Part shown: positions 9,279 through 17,100 of the stretch, piece after piece
How the letters are laid out: each line of letters begins with the position of its first letter
How positions within the stretch are numbered: position 1 is the stretch's first letter
Origin: Xanthomonas sp.
GTDB taxonomy: Bacteria > Pseudomonadota > Gammaproteobacteria > Xanthomonadales > SZUA-5
NCBI GenBank assembly: GCA_020693165.1
Contig: JAIMJQ010000014.1
Location: forward strand, 1 to 42,668
Length of the DNA stretch: 42,668 nucleotides
Direction: 5' to 3'
Program-made: the position numbers and the translations under genes
Notes under the pieces: generated by a model
Told to the model about the DNA's origin: nothing
What the model saw: only the letters and a program-made list of their open reading frames with translations
Databases searched by the model: none

Positions 9279-11222
9279 CTACGGCTTCTTGCGCCGCGGC
9301 GGGCCGTCGCCGGTCGGGCGCGGCGGCCGCGGGGCACGCCGTGGCACGTCCGCATCGGCGTCATCGGCGAGTCGACTGATCTGTAGCGGCCGGCCCACGA
9401 CCCAGACCTTTTTCAGATGCTGGAACACTTCCTTGGGCATGCCCTCGGGGAGTTCGATGGTGCTGAACTCGTCCTCGATCTCGATACGACCGATGTAGCG
9501 GCTCTCCAGACCCGCCTCATTGGCCACGGCACCGACCAGGTTGCCCGGCTTCATGCCGTGGCGATGGCCAACTTCGACGCGGTACTTTTCGAGCTTCGCC
9601 GGCGGCTCGTCGCTGCGGGGACCGCGTTCGCGCGGCGGCCGCGGCGGGCGCGCTTCTCCAGCGACATCGGCCGACCGCGGGCGGCGCTCAGCTTCGAACG
9701 GCGCGCTCGGGGCACGCTCAGGCCGGTCGGCGGCGGACCCCGGTCGCACGCCACGCTCGGGTCGATCGCCGCTGAACAAGGCGCGCGGCGTGCGCTCCGG
9801 ACGCTCGACAGCATCCCGACGCGGCCGCTCGCCGCGCACACGCTCCGGGCGCTCGGAGCGTGCCGCAACGACCTCGCCCACTGGCGAGGTGTCACCCGAT
9901 GCGGGCAGCAGCAGCGGCGTCTTGCCTTGCAGCATGCGCGCCAGCGCGGCGGCGATGTCGAGCTCCGGGACTTCGTTCTGGCGCGAAAAGTCGGCGATCA
10001 GGCGGCGGAACTGGTCGAGATCGCCAACCTCCAGGCCGTCGCTGATGCGCTTGTAGAAGCGCGCGATCCGACGGTCGTTGACCGCCTGCACCGAGGGCAG
10101 CAGCATCGGCTCGATCGGCTGGCGCGTGGCGCGCTCGATGGCGTGCAGCAGATGGCGCTCGCGCGGGGTCACGAACAGGATGGCATCGCCACTGCGACCG
10201 GCGCGGCCAGTGCGACCAATGCGATGGACATAGGCTTCGCTGTCGTAGGGAATGTCGTAGTTGAGGACGTGGCTGATGCGTTCGACGTCAAGTCCGCGGG
10301 CGGCGACGTCGGTCGCAACCAGGATATCGAGTTGCCCGTCCTTGAGCCGCGCGATGGTTTTCTCGCGCTGCGCCTGGATCAGGTCGCCATTGATCGCCGC
10401 GGCGGCAAAGCCGCGCGCCTGCAGCCGCTCGGCGAGTTCCTCGGTGCCAAGCTTGGTGCGCGCAAACACGATCATCGCCTCGAACGGTTCGGCTTCGAGG
10501 ATGCGCGTCAGCGCGTCGAGCTTGTTGACGCCGCTGACCAGCCAGTAGCGCTGGCGCACGGCGGCGACCGTGGTCGTGCTGGAACGGATGGTGACCTCGG
10601 TCGGATCCTTGAGATGGGTCTGCGCGATGCGCCGGATCGGCGGCGGCATGGTCGCCGAGAACAGCGCCACCTGGCGCGTCGGCGGCGTTTTCTGCAGGAT
10701 TGCATCGACATCGTCGATGAAGCCCATGCGCAGCATTTCGTCGGCCTCGTCGAGCACCACCACCTTCAGCTGCGACAAGTCCAGCGTGCCGCGCGCGAGG
10801 TGATCCTTGATTCGACCCGGTGTGCCAACGACCACATGGGTGCCGCGCTGCAAGCCATGCAATTGCGGCCCGTAGCCCTGGCCGCCGTAGATCGGCAACA
10901 CGTGAAAGTTCGGCAGTTGCTGCGCGTAACGCTGGAACGCCTCGGCGACCTGGATCGCCAGTTCGCGCGTCGGCGCCAGCACCAGCGCCTGCGGCCGCGC
11001 CAGCTTGAGGTCGATGTGCGCGAGGATTGGCAGCGCGAACGCCGCTGTCTTGCCGGTGCCGGTCTGCGCCTGGCCGAGCACATCGCGGCCCGCCAGCAGC
11101 GGCGGAATGGTCGCCGCCTGGATCGGCGACGGCGACTCGTAGCCGACGCTGATCAGCGTCTGCAGCAAGGCATCGGGCAGACCCAGCTCGGCAAAGGTCA
11201 GGGAGGTGGTTTCTTCACTCAT
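9279..11222 (-). CDS. deaD: DEAD-box ATP-dependent RNA helicase, DeaD/CsdA type
   Basis: This ATP-dependent RNA helicase remodels structured RNA, for example in ribosome assembly at low temperature. The 647-residue product starts at the ATG at 11222, which has AAGGA upstream; the track start at 11372 adds a non-conserved 50 residues. Motifs in order: AQTGTGKT (about 52-59), PTRELA, GTPGR, DEAD (about 160), SAT, and HRIGRTGRAGR in the second RecA domain. A low-complexity Arg/Pro/Glu tract then leads to a C-terminal DbpA-type RNA-binding domain (HGMKPGNLVGAVANEAG...YIGRIEI). That domain and the length point to DeaD/CsdA and not RhlE. A TACAAT box lies at 11271-11276, but no good -35 box is visible. 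Confidence 0.93.
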   Translation of the reverse strand: MSEETTSLTFAELGLPDALLQTLISVGYESPSPIQAATIPPLLAGRDVLGQAQTGTGKTAAFALPILAHIDLKLARPQALVLAPTRELAIQVAEAFQRYAQQLPNFHVLPIYGGQGYGPQLHGLQRGTHVVVGTPGRIKDHLARGTLDLSQLKVVVLDEADEMLRMGFIDDVDAILQKTPPTRQVALFSATMPPPIRRIAQTHLKDPTEVTIRSSTTTVAAVRQRYWLVSGVNKLDALTRILEAEPFEAMIVFARTKLGTEELAERLQARGFAAAAINGDLIQAQREKTIARLKDGQLDILVATDVAARGLDVERISHVLNYDIPYDSEAYVHRIGRTGRAGRSGDAILFVTPRERHLLHAIERATRQPIEPMLLPSVQAVNDRRIARFYKRISDGLEVGDLDQFRRLIADFSRQNEVPELDIAAALARMLQGKTPLLLPASGDTSPVGEVVAARSERPERVRGERPRRDAVERPERTPRALFSGDRPERGVRPGSAADRPERAPSAPFEAERRPRSADVAGEARPPRPPRERGPRSDEPPAKLEKYRVEVGHRHGMKPGNLVGAVANEAGLESRYIGRIEIEDEFSTIELPEGMPKEVFQHLKKVWVVGRPLQISRLADDADADVPRRAPRPPRPTGDGPPRRKKP

Positions 11223-11524
11223 GGCGCGTCCTTGCGTGCATACGGCCCGCACAACGCGAACCAGACGTGGATTGTAGCGCGGTGGAGCTGAAGGGGCCGG
11301 GAGCAGAGATATCGTGCATGGTGAGTCGTGAACACGAGCCGTTCCAACCGCAGCTACGGAGTGCAGTCGCAATGATCGTTGGTACCCGCAAGTCCCGTCT
11401 TCACCGGGTTTTGCTCACCACTCACTATTCCTTGCTCACCGATTGACTGGGCAATGACCTCTGGCGCACGCCCGGCTATCAACCCATCACTACACTCAGC
11501 ACCCGCAAACTGCCGGAGACCGCC
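11223..11524. other. 302-nt divergent intergenic region with a GTGAG-type inverted repeat
   Basis: This gap holds the 5' regions of deaD (minus) and the Tat-exported epimerase-like gene (plus). GGTGAGTCGTGAAC near 11320-11333 and GCTCACCACTCACT near 11413-11426 form an imperfect inverted repeat. A further GCTCACC follows about 10 nt later. A TACAAT box at 11271-11276 may be the -10 of deaD. No ORF in it looks real. Confidence 0.5.
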
Positions 11525-12682
11525 ATGTCCGCCACCCGCCGCGATCTGCTCAAGCTTGGCGTGCTCGCCGCTGCTACCGGCGCCAGCGGGGTGCGCAGCG
11601 CCCTGGCGTCGACCTCGGCCGCGGGCAAGGCAGCGAGGTCGCTGAACATCCTGATCCTCGGCGGCACCGGATTCACCGGGCCGCATCAGGTTCGCTATGC
11701 GCTGGCGCGCGGGCACAAGATCACGCTGTTCAACCGCGGCAAGCGCCCGCAGGACTGGCCGGGTGAAGTCGAAGAGCTGACCGGAGATCGCAGCAGCGGC
11801 AATGTCGCCGCGCTCAAGGGCCGCAAATGGGATGTGTGCATCGACAACCCGACCAGCGTGCCGTTCTGGGTGCGCGACGTTGGCGAGGTGCTCGCCGGCA
11901 ATGTCGGCCACTACATCTTCATCTCGACGATCTCGGTATACGCCGACAACAGCCAGCCTGGGATGGATGAGACCGGCAAGCTGGCCGAGTACACCGGCGT
12001 GGACATCCTCAAGGAGACTCGCGATACGCTGATCGCGAACATGGAACTCTACGGCCCGATGAAAGCCGGTTGCGAGGCGCAGGCGACGAAGTACTTCAAG
12101 GACCAGACCACGATCATCCGCCCGGGCCTGATCGTCGGACCGGGCGATGAGACCGACCGCTTCAGCTACTGGCCACTGCGCATCGAGCGCGGCGGCGAGG
12201 TGCTGGCGCCGTCGCAGGACGGTTCCGACCCGGTACAGTTCATCGATGCCCGCGACCTCGCCGAGTGGACCATCCGCATGGCCGAAGCGCGCGCCTTCGG
12301 CACCTTCAATGCCACCGGCCCCGACTACGCGATGTCGGTCGCCGGGATGCTCTACGGTATCCGCGCCGTGACCACGGAGGGCGCGCAGTTCATTTTCGTG
12401 CCCGCCGACTTCCTCGAAGCACAGAAGGTGGCGCCGTGGGGCGACATGCCGGTGTGGGTGCCGGGCCAGGGGGAGTCGGAGGGCTTCGCACGCATCAGCA
12501 TCGCCCGCGCACTGCAGGCGGGACTGAGCTTCCGGCCATTGGCGACCACCGCCGCCGATACGCTGGCGTGGTTTCACGCGCAACCGGCCGAACGTCGGGC
12601 TGTGGTCAAGGCTGGCATCAAGCCCGTGCGCGAAGCGGAAGTACTGGCAGCGTGGAAGGCGCGCAGCAGCGACCGGCACTAG
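11525..12682 (+). CDS. Tat-exported NAD(P)-dependent epimerase/dehydratase-like protein
   Basis: This is an extended short-chain dehydrogenase/reductase-type Rossmann protein of 385 residues. The N-terminus is a twin-arginine signal (TRRDLLKLGVLAAATGA, RR at residues 5-6), which predicts export of the folded protein, probably with its cofactor. The dinucleotide-binding loop is GGTGFTG (46-52), and YGPMK (Y176, K180) fits the YxxxK catalytic pair. Domain likeness is to NAD-dependent epimerase/dehydratase proteins; the substrate cannot be told from sequence. GGAG lies about 8 nt before the ATG. It appears monocistronic, and a MITE-like repeat begins directly after the stop. Confidence 0.85.
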   Translation: MSATRRDLLKLGVLAAATGASGVRSALASTSAAGKAARSLNILILGGTGFTGPHQVRYALARGHKITLFNRGKRPQDWPGEVEELTGDRSSGNVAALKGRKWDVCIDNPTSVPFWVRDVGEVLAGNVGHYIFISTISVYADNSQPGMDETGKLAEYTGVDILKETRDTLIANMELYGPMKAGCEAQATKYFKDQTTIIRPGLIVGPGDETDRFSYWPLRIERGGEVLAPSQDGSDPVQFIDARDLAEWTIRMAEARAFGTFNATGPDYAMSVAGMLYGIRAVTTEGAQFIFVPADFLEAQKVAPWGDMPVWVPGQGESEGFARISIARALQAGLSFRPLATTAADTLAWFHAQPAERRAVVKAGIKPVREAEVLAAWKARSSDRH

Positions 12683-12683
12683 G

Positions 12684-12841
12684 AGCCTGTCGGAGTTGAA
12701 AAATCGAAGCGAAGATTCGGCTGGGCGAAGCCAGATTTTGATGCTTTTGCAGGGCAATAGCGCTTCCATTGCCCAAAAAAGCAGCGAAATATGGACCGTT
12801 CAGGCGGATTTGCAGCCGATTCCTTTCAAGTCCGACGGGCT
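12684..12841. repeat. MITE-like element with 18-bp terminal inverted repeats
   Basis: The left end AGCCTGTCGGAGTTGAAA (12684-12701) and right end TTTCAAGTCCGACGGGCT (12824-12841) are inverted repeats matching at 16 of 18 positions. The 158-bp element abuts the stop codon of the upstream gene. It holds an internal hairpin, GGGCAAT...ATTGCCC, followed by AAAAAA. No intact transposase is encoded, and no target-site duplication is obvious. It may be an insertion-sequence remnant or a mobile miniature element. Confidence 0.6.
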
Positions 12842-12923
12842 GGGCGATTTGCCGATGATCAACCCGGCATGGCTGCGAAGAGCCTAAGATCGAAATTGTC
12901 GCAATGGCGCAAGGAGAACGGCA

Positions 12924-13367
12924 ATGTATCGGCACATCCTGGTGGCAACCGACGGCTCGGAGCTCGCCAAACATGCGATCGACGCTGCTGTCGCCCTGGC
13001 CAAGGCGGTCGGCGCCCGGATCACCGGGCTGTATGCAGTGCCGGAGTACATCCCGCCAGTCGATGCGATGGTTCCGGTTTACCAGTTCCCCAGCAAGGAT
13101 GAGTACCAGCGCCAGGCCGCGATCGAGGCGGATATGGTGCTCAAGGACGTCGTCGATGCCTGCGCGGCCGCCGGCGTAGCGTGCGAGGTGACGCACGGTA
13201 TCGACAGTCACCCCTATCGGCTGATTCTGGCGACCGCGAAGTCGCGCAATTGCGACCTGATCTGCATGTCTTCGCATGGACGCCGCGGCATCACTGCGCT
13301 GATCCTTGGCAGCGAGACGCAGAAGGTGCTGACGCACGGCGACTTGCCGGTGCTGGTGGTGCGCTGA
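12924..13367 (+). CDS. Universal stress protein, UspA family
   Basis: This is a single-domain UspA-fold protein of 147 residues, starting MYRHILVATDGSELAKHA. The C-terminal SSHGRRGITALILGSETQKVL resembles the ATP-binding loop of ATP-type universal stress proteins, although the gap between the glycines is shorter than the classical G-2x-G-9x-G. AGGAG lies 8 nt before the ATG, so the start is well supported. Only 10 nt separate its stop from the STAS-permease gene, so it probably heads that transport operon; a functional link is not established. Confidence 0.93.
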   Translation: MYRHILVATDGSELAKHAIDAAVALAKAVGARITGLYAVPEYIPPVDAMVPVYQFPSKDEYQRQAAIEADMVLKDVVDACAAAGVACEVTHGIDSHPYRLILATAKSRNCDLICMSSHGRRGITALILGSETQKVLTHGDLPVLVVR

Positions 13368-13377
13368 TCCGCGGGCG

Positions 13378-14499
13378 ATGACCAGCGCTGCGTTCGAACT
13401 CGAACCAACGCCCGAGGGCCTGGTGCTGCGTCTGCGCGGTGACTGGACCGTGGCCGGCCTGCCGAATGCGGAGCGCGCCTCGCAATCCATCGTCGCCGGC
13501 AGCGACGTACGCCCGGTGCGCGTGGACGCCGGCGATTTGGCAGCGCTCGACACGGCCGGTGCGCTGCTGCTGATCCAGCGCTGGCTCGGGCGCCGTCCGT
13601 GGCCGGCGATCGATGGCTTGCGGCCAGCCGATCGCGACTTGCTCGCACTGGTTGGCGAACGCATGGCGACGCCGCGTGTGCGCAAGGCCCGGGTCTTCGG
13701 CTTCGGCCCAATGGCCGAGCGCGTCGGCGTCGCCACCGAGTTCGCATGGAAGCAGCTCATGCTGCTGTTGGCATTCGGCGGCCAGACGGTGTTGACCTTG
13801 GCAGCAATCCTGGTCGGACGCCAGAAATTGCGCTGGACCAGCGCGGTTCACCACATGGAGCGCGCCGGCCTGGATGCCGTGCCGATCGTGTGCATGCTGA
13901 GCTTCCTGGTCGGCGCGGTCGTGGCCTTCCTCGGCGCCACCGTGCTCGCCGACTTCGGCGCCCAGGTCTACACGGTCGAACTGGTCAGCTATTCGTTCAT
14001 GCGCGAATTCGGCGTGTTGCTGACTGCGATCATGATCGCCGGGCGCTCCGGCAGCGCCTACACCGCCGAAATCGGCATGATGCGTGCGCGGGAGGAAATC
14101 GACGCCATCCGCGCGCTTGGCCTCGATCCCATCGAACTGCTGGTGATTCCGCGATTGTTGGCGCTGCTGGTGATGCTGCCGGTGCTGAGTTTCCTGGCGG
14201 TGTTGTCCGGCATCGTCGGTGGCGCCCTCGTCGGTGGCACCGCACTCGGCATCTCGCCTGGCCTGTTCCTCGCACGCATGCAGGAAACCGCCGAGATCAG
14301 CTACCTGTTGGTCGGGCTGTCGAAAGCGCCGCTGTTCGCGATCATCATTGCGCTGGTGGGCTGTCTGGAGGGTCTGAAGGTGCAGGGCAGCGCCGAATCG
14401 GTGGGCCGCCACACGACGTCGTCGGTGGTGCAGTCGATCTTCCTGGTGATCCTGATCGATGCCATCGCCGCGATCTTCTTCATGGAGCTCGATATATGA
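13378..14499 (+). CDS. MlaE-family ABC transporter permease with N-terminal STAS domain
   Basis: This is the inner-membrane permease of an MCE-type lipid transporter. Residues about 5-100 look like a STAS domain (LRLRGDWTVAG, VDAGDLAALDTAGALLL), which in the classical Mla system is the separate protein MlaB. Residues about 110-373 are the MlaE permease, with several hydrophobic helices and the conserved stretch IMIAGRSGSAYTAEIGMM. It starts 10 nt after the UspA stop and overlaps the ATPase start as ATGA. Such systems move phospholipids between the inner and outer membranes in Gram-negative bacteria; the substrate and direction here are unknown. Confidence 0.93.
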   Translation: MTSAAFELEPTPEGLVLRLRGDWTVAGLPNAERASQSIVAGSDVRPVRVDAGDLAALDTAGALLLIQRWLGRRPWPAIDGLRPADRDLLALVGERMATPRVRKARVFGFGPMAERVGVATEFAWKQLMLLLAFGGQTVLTLAAILVGRQKLRWTSAVHHMERAGLDAVPIVCMLSFLVGAVVAFLGATVLADFGAQVYTVELVSYSFMREFGVLLTAIMIAGRSGSAYTAEIGMMRAREEIDAIRALGLDPIELLVIPRLLALLVMLPVLSFLAVLSGIVGGALVGGTALGISPGLFLARMQETAEISYLLVGLSKAPLFAIIIALVGCLEGLKVQGSAESVGRHTTSSVVQSIFLVILIDAIAAIFFMELDI

Positions 14500-15284
14500 G
14501 CGACGTGGTGATGAGCGTACGTGGTCTCGGCAACTGGTTTGGCGCTCAAGTGGTGCACGAAAATCTCGATATCGATATCCGCAAGGGTGAGGTGCTCGGG
14601 ATCATCGGTGGCTCTGGCGCCGGCAAGAGCGTGTTGATGCGTTCGATACTCGGCCTGCAGCCCTACCAGACCGGCCGCATCTGGTGGTTCGGGCAGGAGA
14701 TGGCGCTGCTCGACGACAACGCCCGTCGACATTTGGAGCGCCGGGTGGGCGTGATGTTTCAGGACGGCGCGCTGTTTTCTTCCTTGACTGTACTGGAAAA
14801 CGTGATGGTTCCGCTGAAGGAGCACAGCAGACTGGACGAGGACTTCATCGCCGATCTGGCGCGGTTGAAGATCTCCTTGGTCGGACTTCCACCGGATGCC
14901 GCGGACAAATTTCCCGAAACCCTGTCGGGCGGCATGCGCAAACGCGCCGGACTGGCGCGCGCGCTGGCGCTCGACCCCGAAATCCTGTTCTTCGACGAAC
15001 CCACCTCCGGCCTCGATCCAATCGGCGCGGCCGCGTTCGACGAACTGATCGCGACGCTGCACCAGGCACTGCACCTGACCGTGATCCTGATTACCCACGA
15101 CCTCGACAGCGTCTACCGCATCTGCGAGCGCGTTGCCGTGCTCGCCGACCGCCATGTCGTCGCCATCGACACTCCGGCCGCCGTGCAGAACGTCGACCAT
15201 CCGTGGATCCGCGAGTGCTTCCAGGGACCGCGCGGGCGCATGGCTTACACTCAGTCCGAAGCATTGCGCGAGGGGATAGCATGA
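14496..15284 (+). CDS. MlaF-like ABC transporter ATP-binding protein
   Basis: This is the 262-residue ATPase partner of the upstream permease. Walker A is GGSGAGKS (38-45), the signature is LSGGMRKRAGLARALALDP, Walker B is ILFFDEPTSGLDP, and the switch His is in ITHDLDS. LSGGM in place of LSGGQ is usual in MlaF and Mkl-type ATPases. The start overlaps the permease stop by 4 nt (ATGA). The stop at 15284 is followed at once by a palindromic repeat that pushes the MCE gene 149 nt away, unlike the tight spacing elsewhere in the operon. Confidence 0.95.
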   Translation: MSDVVMSVRGLGNWFGAQVVHENLDIDIRKGEVLGIIGGSGAGKSVLMRSILGLQPYQTGRIWWFGQEMALLDDNARRHLERRVGVMFQDGALFSSLTVLENVMVPLKEHSRLDEDFIADLARLKISLVGLPPDAADKFPETLSGGMRKRAGLARALALDPEILFFDEPTSGLDPIGAAAFDELIATLHQALHLTVILITHDLDSVYRICERVAVLADRHVVAIDTPAAVQNVDHPWIRECFQGPRGRMAYTQSEALREGIA

Positions 15285-15315
15285 GCGCTCAAGCGACGTT
15301 TCCGCGGCAAGGATT

Positions 15316-15420
15316 GAGGGCACGAGGGCATGAGGGTACGAGGGCACGCAAAAGCGCGCGCATCCGGATTTCCTGCTTTGGCTCTCCCGTGCCCTCGTGC
15401 CTACATCCCCTCGTGCCCTC
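15316..15420. repeat. Long palindrome of GAGGGCAC units inside the MCE operon (copy A2)
   Basis: The arms 15316-15348 and 15388-15420 are 33 nt each and match at 29 positions when one is reversed and complemented. Both are made of GAGGGCACG-like units. The right arm ends 13 nt before the MCE gene start. The hairpin lies in the operon mRNA, between the ATPase and MCE genes. Confidence 0.8.
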
Positions 15421-15433
15421 CACCCTCTGACCC

Positions 15434-16402
15434 ATGGAAACCAAAGCCCACCACATCCTCATCGGCGCCTTCATGTTGCTGTCGCTGCTTGGCGCTCTGG
15501 TTTTTGCGTTGTGGGTCGCCAAGGTCAGTCTGGACGATGAATTCGACGAGTACGATGTGGTCTTCACCGAGACCGTCACTGGCCTGACCAAGGGCGCCTG
15601 GGTCAACTTCAACGGCATCCAGGTCGGTGAAGTTCGCCGTTTGTCGCTCGATCGCGACGATCCATCCAGGGTGCTGGCGCGGGTGCGCGTGGATGCCGGG
15701 ACACCGGTGCAGACCGACACCACTGCGCGCCTGACCTATACCGGGCTGACCGGCGTGGCGATCATCGAACTGGTGGCTGGCACACCTGGATTTCCGCCGC
15801 TGGAAGCTGCCGAGGGCGCCGAGGTCGGCGTAATCATCGCGGTGCCCAGCGCGATCCAGAAAATCATGACCGACGGCGGCGACGTCCTGATTCGATTCAA
15901 CGAGACGCTGGCGCGCGTCAGCGAGTTGCTGAATGCGGAAAACACGCAGCGCATCGCCGACACGCTGGCCCATATCGAATCGATCGCTAGGCAGGTCGAA
16001 GCCGACAAGACCGCGCTGGGCGACGCCCTGCGCGGAGCTGACCGCGCGTTTGCCGACCTCAGCGCAGCGTCGACCGCCTTTCGGGAACTGGCAGCGCAGG
16101 GCGGCACGACGCTGGGGCGGGCTGACGCGCTGCTGGCGCAGGACTTCGGGCCGGCCACCGAGGACCTCAAGCAAACGCTGGCGTCACTGCGCGAGATCTC
16201 CGCAAGGGTGGACAATCTGCTCAGCAGCAACCAGTCGCAGATCAATCAGTTGGCACAACAGGGGGTGCCCGAACTGACCGCCGCACTCGACGATCTGCGC
16301 CGGCTTGCCGCCAGCCTTAACCGGGTAAGCGCCCAACTGGAATCAACGCCGGCCGACTACCTGCTGCAGCGTGACCGTCCCCGCGAGTACAAACGCCCAT
16401 GA
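15434..16402 (+). CDS. MlaD/MCE family substrate-binding protein
   Basis: This is the periplasmic lipid-binding component of the MCE transporter. Residues about 9-31 form a membrane anchor (ILIGAFMLLSLLGALVFALWV). Residues about 37-115 are the MCE beta-barrel domain, with VTGLTKGAWVNFNGIQVGEV and YTGLTGVAIIELVAG. The rest, to residue 322, is mostly helical and polar, as in longer MCE proteins that form needle or tunnel structures. No Shine-Dalgarno is visible before the ATG: the upstream sequence is the pyrimidine-rich end of the palindromic repeat. It overlaps the lipoprotein gene by 4 nt. Confidence 0.93.
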   Translation: METKAHHILIGAFMLLSLLGALVFALWVAKVSLDDEFDEYDVVFTETVTGLTKGAWVNFNGIQVGEVRRLSLDRDDPSRVLARVRVDAGTPVQTDTTARLTYTGLTGVAIIELVAGTPGFPPLEAAEGAEVGVIIAVPSAIQKIMTDGGDVLIRFNETLARVSELLNAENTQRIADTLAHIESIARQVEADKTALGDALRGADRAFADLSAASTAFRELAAQGGTTLGRADALLAQDFGPATEDLKQTLASLREISARVDNLLSSNQSQINQLAQQGVPELTAALDDLRRLAASLNRVSAQLESTPADYLLQRDRPREYKRP

Positions 16403-17025
16403 AGCATCTTCGCAGCCTGGTTCTGTTGACCGTCGCCTGCGCCCTGGCCGGCTGCCTCGGCAGCATGCTGCCCAAGGCAGCTCAGCGCGCGGCTTACGCG
16501 CTGTCGGACCCGATTCCGCTTGAAGCACGAACGCAGTTGCCCGGCGCCTTGCTGGTCGAGTTGCCGCGCGCCCTGCCCCCGCTGGACGGCAGCGACGTTG
16601 TGGTGCTGCGCAGCAACGGCGAAGTCCAGTTGTTGGCCGAGGTGCGCTGGATCGCGCCGATCCCCGAATTGCTGCAGCAGTCGATGGCGCGCCAGCTTGA
16701 AGCGGCTGGCAGCGCCGCCGTCGTCAGCCAATCGCCGCGGGCGCATGCGCTGCCGCTGCGCCTGAGTAGCGAGCTGCAGGCTTTCCAGCTGCGCGAACGC
16801 GAGAATGGCGCACTGGTGGTGCACGCCGCGCTCAGCGTAAGCCTGGCCTGCGCCGCCGACAGTCGCGTCATCGCCGTTTCGACGACGATCGCCGCCGACG
16901 ACAAAGTAGTCGCCGCCGAGCCGGCAGCAGGCGTCGCTGCCCTGCGCTCCGCAGCCACCGAGTTGGGTCGCAAACTGGTGGTTTGGCTCGACCAGGTCGA
17001 TGCCAGTTCCTGCGTCGATCCCTGA
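16399..17025 (+). CDS. ABC-type transport auxiliary lipoprotein
   Basis: This is the outer-membrane lipoprotein partner of the MCE transporter, in the manner of PqiC/YmbA. The N-terminal signal ends in a lipobox, LAGC, with the lipidated Cys at about residue 19. Following motifs such as YALSDP and VLRSNGEVQLLAEVRWIAPIP fit the ABC-type transport auxiliary lipoprotein family. The 208-residue product is of usual length. It is the last gene of the operon, overlapping the MCE gene as ATGA. The operon has no MlaC-type periplasmic shuttle, which agrees with the PqiC-like pattern. It is convergent with the FHA-GGDEF gene. Confidence 0.85.
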   Translation: MKHLRSLVLLTVACALAGCLGSMLPKAAQRAAYALSDPIPLEARTQLPGALLVELPRALPPLDGSDVVVLRSNGEVQLLAEVRWIAPIPELLQQSMARQLEAAGSAAVVSQSPRAHALPLRLSSELQAFQLRERENGALVVHAALSVSLACAADSRVIAVSTTIAADDKVVAAEPAAGVAALRSAATELGRKLVVWLDQVDASSCVDP

Positions 17026-17100
17026 AGGCTCGCACAAGCCAATAGCAGCTCGATTGCCATCGCTGCTGCCGTAACTGTTTTGCGCCACCGCTGTCGGCAC

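Noticed and set aside
11271-11276. TACAAT as a deaD promoter
   Set aside because: The -10 box is good, but no -35 hexamer of any quality lies 16-18 nt upstream, so I mention it only in the gene entry.
12696-12887. 63-residue ORF across the MITE-like element
   Set aside because: It lies mostly within the inverted-repeat element, has no Shine-Dalgarno, and shows no known motif.
15281-15430. Short ORF MSAQATFPRQGLRARGHEG... overlapping the ATPase stop
   Set aside because: After about 12 residues it only translates the palindromic repeat. It may be a leftover start but not a gene.
17044-17067. Possible terminator AGCAGC...GCTGCT between the lipoprotein and FHA-GGDEF genes
   Set aside because: Six base pairs with a 12-nt loop and no following T run are too weak to call.
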